Positions 59,182 to 64,000 of a DNA stretch of 64,000 nt are shown here, one piece after another (position 1 is the first letter of the stretch; every line of letters begins with the position of its first letter). The stretch spans positions 186,001 through 250,000 of the forward strand of contig CAMRHE010000018.1 of the NCBI GenBank assembly GCA_947044405.1, in the 5' to 3' direction. Both the position numbers and the translations under genes were made by a program. The DNA is from Leptodactylus fallax. Its lineage: Eukaryota > Chordata > Amphibia > Anura > Leptodactylidae. The notes below the pieces were generated by a model that had not been told where the DNA came from, ran no database searches, and was given only the letters and a program-made list of their open reading frames with translations.

Positions 59182-60627
59182 CGTGATCTATTTTCTCTTT
59201 TCATTTCACCTGCACAGCTTCTGCTCATTGCTCCTCCCTTCTTTCCTTCTCTTTCACAGTCTAGTTTGTATAAACACGTGCACAAAGCTTTATGTGACAG
59301 CACACAGCTCTGTGTATATTCCATGGCATTTCTGAATCTTGTTTCCTTGTCCTGTCTGTGCAAGACCCTTGTGTGTGGATTTCCCATCAGAGGACTCTAT
59401 TTCTGGTATGAAGTACTAATGTGTTTGTATATAAAGCACATCATGCCTAGCCTGTTTGTGTGAGCCCTTTTCTGACAGACAGTGCAGGGTAGGGCAGCTT
59501 TAAGTAAATGTACAGCAACACATGCAAGCCACAGAATACAAACTATAAGAAATTTTTAATGCAAACCAATCCATAATTGTATGTCTACACTGAAAGTTAG
59601 CCAAAGGTCAGTTCTTTGAGCTAGACCTCTTGCTTTCCTAACATATCTAAAGGTAAGTTCGCATCTGTGTTTATTAGTCTGTTCTTTCATTCCATTATAT
59701 GAACAAGAAAACAGACTGTACAGTAAAGACAGATTCGTCTAGGACACCAATGGATGCCAAGGGACCCCATTGACTATAATGAAGTCTGACTAGTATCTGT
59801 TATGCTCTCTGACATTTTTGCTGCACAAATAAAATCCTGTATGAAGCTATAAAACAATATAGAGCAGACATTTGTTAATTCTATATTATAAACATACTGA
59901 GGTGCATAGCTTAAGAAGTTTTTTTTTAAGAGGGTCACTGGATTTTCATTATTTGAACTGCAGTGGTTTTTTCATGAAGCCCATATTAGAAAAGTTGAGG
60001 TAGTTCAGAGCTAATGTATAAAGACTTTACAGAGTTACCATTCAAAGGACAAAGGCTTACCATACTTGTCTTGGAACTTCTATCAGACAACACTGCCAAG
60101 TCACTTGTCACATATCAATTTTTATTTATAGTCAGTTATATTCACAGATTTTGCAAATCGGTGAATATAATTGAAGAACAAATCTGAGACTTCATTGCCA
60201 TTTCTAACTAGACAAAAATACATTTTCTCCATAAAAATTGCAAATATGAATAATAACACATTTCAAGGAAAGAAGTTAATGAAAGGCAAAAATGCAGATA
60301 GGAAGGGAAATGTTTTTTTTTTTCTACACAAATGTGCATAACCCAGTCAATTTCAGCTTTCTGTTACATATCTAATTGGGATCTATTAATAGTTGGACAG
60401 AGAAGAGGCACTTTAAAGTGGTGCTTACCAACACATAGGGCATTGCCTTGGGAATGAAGCAGTCAACATTACATCTCAGTGCTTTGTGCCATGTTAGTAT
60501 GCTGTGGTAGGATATGGAGATTTTGCCTTATGGTTTCTGACTTCAATGCAATTAGATATAAGAACATTCTGGTAGCTAATCATTTCTACCGCTTTGAATA
60601 ACATGACACTGCTCACTTCTTTTTTAC
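59182..60627. other. Intron just downstream of the first exon
   Basis: Non-coding AT-rich sequence. Near 59652 a partial AAGTTCGCATCTGTG end resembles the CTAGGTTCACAT MITE family but has no clear partner. Confidence 0.45.
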
Positions 60628-60775
60628 CTTCTGGTGTCTTCTTTTAAGTAGAGAGTAAGCAGTTGCTTTGGGATATGAAAAGACATGATGCTTTCTGACA
60701 TCTGCTCCCGAACACAGATCCACTTGTTGTCAGATGCGAGGAATCTGTAGAACTTGTAGATGGGATTCTTCAACA
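60628..60775 (-). CDS. INPP4B: INPP4B internal exon (first of five in window)
   Basis: This exon encodes about 49 residues reading [19 protein letters not shown], then a segment with [15 protein letters not shown] and ending EDTRR. It closely resembles the vertebrate INPP4B region after the C2 domain. INPP4B removes the 4-phosphate from phosphatidylinositol 3,4-bisphosphate and dampens PI3K/AKT signalling at endosomal and plasma membranes. On the minus strand the acceptor is a CCCCCAACAG-type site just above 60775 and the donor is AG|GTAAAA below 60628. The exon starts with two bases that complete a codon from an upstream exon outside the window. It ends with two bases (AG) that join the A opening the exon at 25160 to make an Arg codon. 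The identification rests on recalled family sequence and on phase agreement across all five exons. Confidence 0.94.
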
Positions 60776-61065
60776 CTGTTGGGGGAATAGCACATGTTCA
60801 ATTCTTCTGTCTTTGAACAGAAACATCAAGCATATTCAGTTCTTAAAGGGAGTCTGTCAGCTGGAAAATCGGTATCAAACTAAATGATAGTACCATGTAG
60901 GTCTGCCTCTACCATTTCCAAAGATTGCCTTTTTTATTGAAAACACCAACACAGATGTGTCTGCTCGGAGCTCAACTTTAATTAATACATTATTAAACTT
61001 TCCAAAACTACTTTTTTTGTCAGCATTTGTAAAATTGATAAATTTGATAATATACTTTATTCCCA

Positions 61066-61627
61066 GATTTTGGCTACTTTCCATGAAATCCTGTGCAGAA
61101 ATCCACTTCTATTCCTTCTGCATTCTTGGCCTTGTTTCTCTGACTAGAGTACAGGTGTATGGGCTCTAATATTCTAATAAAGCAGGCAAACTGAGTCTGT
61201 GTGGTCATTTTAAGCAGTTGTATCTTAGCCATTATAAAGCATAGAACAGTGGTTTTGGTGTCATATGAAAGATGAGATTACTGTTTTATCTGAATTATTT
61301 CCAGTGATCTCAGTTGGTAGACTGACAGTTGGTATTGGGATCAGCTGCAGCTACATATAATTATGCCAATCCAAACTATGTTTTTAACTGATGATATCTC
61401 TGGAAATAATACATCTCCTCTTTAATGCGACACCAAAAGCACTGATCTTTTGATCTGTTTTATACTTGCAAAGATAAAACGGTTTAAATTGATCCCCCAG
61501 ACTCTGTTTCCCTGCTTTATTAGAGTCTGTACTACTGTGAGAAGCAAGTAAGAGAAATGAGGCAAAGAATACAGAAGGGATAGAAGTGGATTTCAGCACA
61601 GGATTTCATGGAAAGGAGCCAAGATCC
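61066..61627. mobile_element. Foldback element with ~100-bp arms
   Basis: The left arm contains TTGGCTACTTTCCATGAAAT and CAGAAATCCACTTCTATTCC, and the right arm the inverse GGATAGAAGTGGATTTCAGC and ATTTCATGGAAAGGAGCCAA. The arms pair over about 100 bp with few mismatches. The loop of roughly 360 bp shows a weaker second pairing (CTAATAAAGCAGGCAAACTG / CCCTGCTTTATTAGAGTCTG). It is non-coding. Confidence 0.75.
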
Positions 61628-64000
61628 ATTAATAAAGTATATTACATAATTCATTCTTTTATCACAGATACTGCCAGAAAATCAAAAGGTGTTCAAAAGT
61701 TTAGTTACACTTTGATTACTCCAATTTGTCATTAAATCAATTAACACAATTTTACAACATGATAACAAAACTCTGAACAGGCAACAAACCTTAACACAAC
61801 CACTTTAGAAACAAAAAGGATAGATCTCTTGTGACAAGGAATAACAACTCTGTGTTTAGAAAAGCTGATTATCTAGTGATACACACACATCTAGACAAGT
61901 CCAGCCAAGATTAAAGATAAGGAAGGACACATCTCTATATGGAATTACCAAATCATAAAATGGTCAGTTAAGAACATTTTTTGCAGTTGTAGAGTCCCAA
62001 GTATTGTAAGCAAGATCTGAGACATTAGAAGAATCAATAGTACTGTGATCAGAGGAGTAACCTAAAGCCCCAGTGAAAATCTGTAACCCAAATTACATGT
62101 CATTGTTTAAAACTGGTGTCATAGAGACCTTTTGGCCCTCTAAACCACCAAGGCTTGGAATGACTGTGATCTCTGCAGCCCATATAGCAACATCCCTAAC
62201 TGTGACGACTTAAGAATTAAAGGGGGTTACCGGGAAAAGCGTTGTAATGTCTTTACTTAAACCCAAACATTGTCCACTTGGCTGTGCTTGGTATTGCAGC
62301 CCAGCCCCATTCACTTGAATGGGACTGATAACCATGTCTTCACAAGGCCTGTGCAACAGAAGAGTCACTCACAAAGCACATCTGTTGCTTCAAACAGCTG
62401 ATCCACATGTGTCCTATGTGTTGTACCCTTTACAAGATTTGACTGATGACCTATCCAATACATAGGTCATCAATCTTATAAACCCCCAAAAACTTTCATA
62501 CAAAATAGAAGATAAAACTGTCCTTTAAATTGAAAATGATGACTAATATCTGATCTTGTTAAGTATTATGTTATGAGTAATTATCTGATACAAATGTACT
62601 TCTCAACTCAAAAATAGCAATCAATTCATCAAATTATATCTGTGGGCTGTGTCATGCTCGACTACCTTGTCATCTGCTTGTATCCATTTAGAAGACTCTC
62701 TGCTAGCGATTTTCATTACTCTTCTCTTACAGGAATAGTAGAGTAAAAATCATGGAAGGACCTGATTTGGCAAATTGCTGACACCACCAGTGTCTAAAGG
62801 ATCCTATTCACTATAATGGAGTTCACTGTGTTTCCATCAAAAAGTCTGCATTTTACTGGACAAAATAATACTGCATGCGTTTGACTGGATCTCCATATGT
62901 GGACACAATGTGAGTGTTCATTGTCTCATGGTGGTCCACTTTTAATCTCCATGGGATTTTTTTTTTTTTTTATAATGAACATAAACAACAGATACAGTAG
63001 TTTGTATGGAAATCAGGTAAATCCGTAAATCACAATACAACATGATACATGAATGGGACTGATACATGATATTAGCTATACGAATCATATAGTTTAACAC
63101 ATCAGCTCAGTAATGAGGAAATTGTCTAAGTGCCCCAGAGCACCTCTGCTTATCTGGGTTAACATAACCAAATATTGCTTATAATAGGTCCCTCGGGACA
63201 TAGGTTATCAAATGGGCGCTTGAAAAAGATATCATCCAATTCCAAAATTGTTGTACTACGAGTAGTTTCACAAGCAATTGGAAAAGCCAATGCAAATATA
63301 CCATAGACCGGTATTGCTTTGGTCAATTATGAAGAGCCATCCAAAGCTTACAGTATGGACCCAAAAATACCATGTAAATACTCTACATTATATAATAGGA
63401 TTAATAAGTATGTAACATGGGCATAAGTACCAGGTAGTAAGCATAGCATCTGCTATGGGGCCCAATAACGAAGGGAGGCCATTTATACTGCAACCTAGGG
63501 TGATAACGGACTACTATGGGTGATGAAAAGACAAGTGGAAAACTGGGACTTCATAATGCCTGCATGTGGCATCATTATAATTACTTTCTATATATTCGTG
63601 TTCATTATCCCTGTGCTATAGATGTTATTGTGATCATTATCACTCCACATTCACATCACCGTGTGCATTATTCCTGCACTGTGACATCACTGTATACATT
63701 ATCCCGGTACTGTAACTTAAATGCATTATCTGTACTGTAAAATCACCATGCGTGTTTTCCCTGAGTATAAATGAGACCAAAATATTACCACTCTTTTCAC
63801 GTTTTGAACTTGCTGCTTGAGTGAGTCATGGTAGAGTAGGTCCCCATTACAAGTTAGAATCCCATGGTTACTTGTTACGCTCCAGGTGAGTAGCTGCATT
63901 TCTGTTTAAGAACTTGTAAGAAAGCATACAAATATTAAGAGCTTTCAGCTATCTGCTACAGAAACATGTCGCACTTCAGGCCTACCTTACTCACATGCAT
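61628..64000. other. Intron upstream of the first exon, no gene recognised
   Basis: A weak inverted pair (AGGGGGTTACCGGG near 62220 and AACCCCCAAAAAC near 62482) suggests one degenerate MITE. A T run lies at 62959-62971. The C2-domain exons of INPP4B are not in this stretch. Confidence 0.45.

Noticed and set aside
58978..59463. A 161-codon plus-strand open frame
   Set aside because: Its first third is the inside of a foldback MITE, and the rest is hydrophobic and Ser-rich without a family pattern.

Overview
The window is vertebrate nuclear DNA, most likely from a frog or other amphibian. This is judged from the mix of Tc1-like transposons, hAT elements, foldback MITEs, an L1 with amphibian-like layout and CR1/L2-type LINE ends. 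No bacterial or organellar genes were seen. The only recognisable host gene is INPP4B (inositol polyphosphate-4-phosphatase type II), on the minus strand. Five consecutive coding exons lie at 60628-60775, 25030-25160, 22155-22259, 13389-13497 and 6554-6731. All have GT/AG borders and every junction phase is compatible. They encode the stretch after the N-terminal C2 domain and before the C-terminal phosphatase domain. The 5' exons should lie beyond 64000 and the catalytic exons before position 1.

Almost everything else is intronic transposon DNA. The left part (1-24000) holds an interrupted Tc1-like derivative, several foldback MITE families and a 1.63-kb Tc1-like element (18040-19667). A LINE 3' end sits at 24185-24950, and a second Tc1-like family at 25356-26993.

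The 35.5-kb intron between the first two exons holds the most complex structures. Two hAT elements with 8-bp target duplications (28488-30892 and 35212-37160) carry, in opposite orientation, the same module of serial hairpins plus a minisatellite. A degenerate Tc1-like element (38040-39426) is split by a palindromic MITE. A third Tc1-like copy (43728-45360) has a single nonsense codon. A full-length L1 with both reading frames open (about 46556-53244) sits inside a further Tc1-like element whose 179-bp inverted repeats are still almost identical (45525-53860). The transposon sequence on both sides of this L1 has collapsed into homopolymer, C-poor text that looks like a consensus or sequencing artefact. 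Its length nevertheless fits the missing transposon interior.

No RNA genes, CRISPR arrays or prokaryote-type regulatory sites were found. The best candidates for something new are the paired serial-hairpin hAT modules, the intact L1 with tandem 5' monomers, and an unassigned protein-like open segment at 57480-57677 in the large intron.
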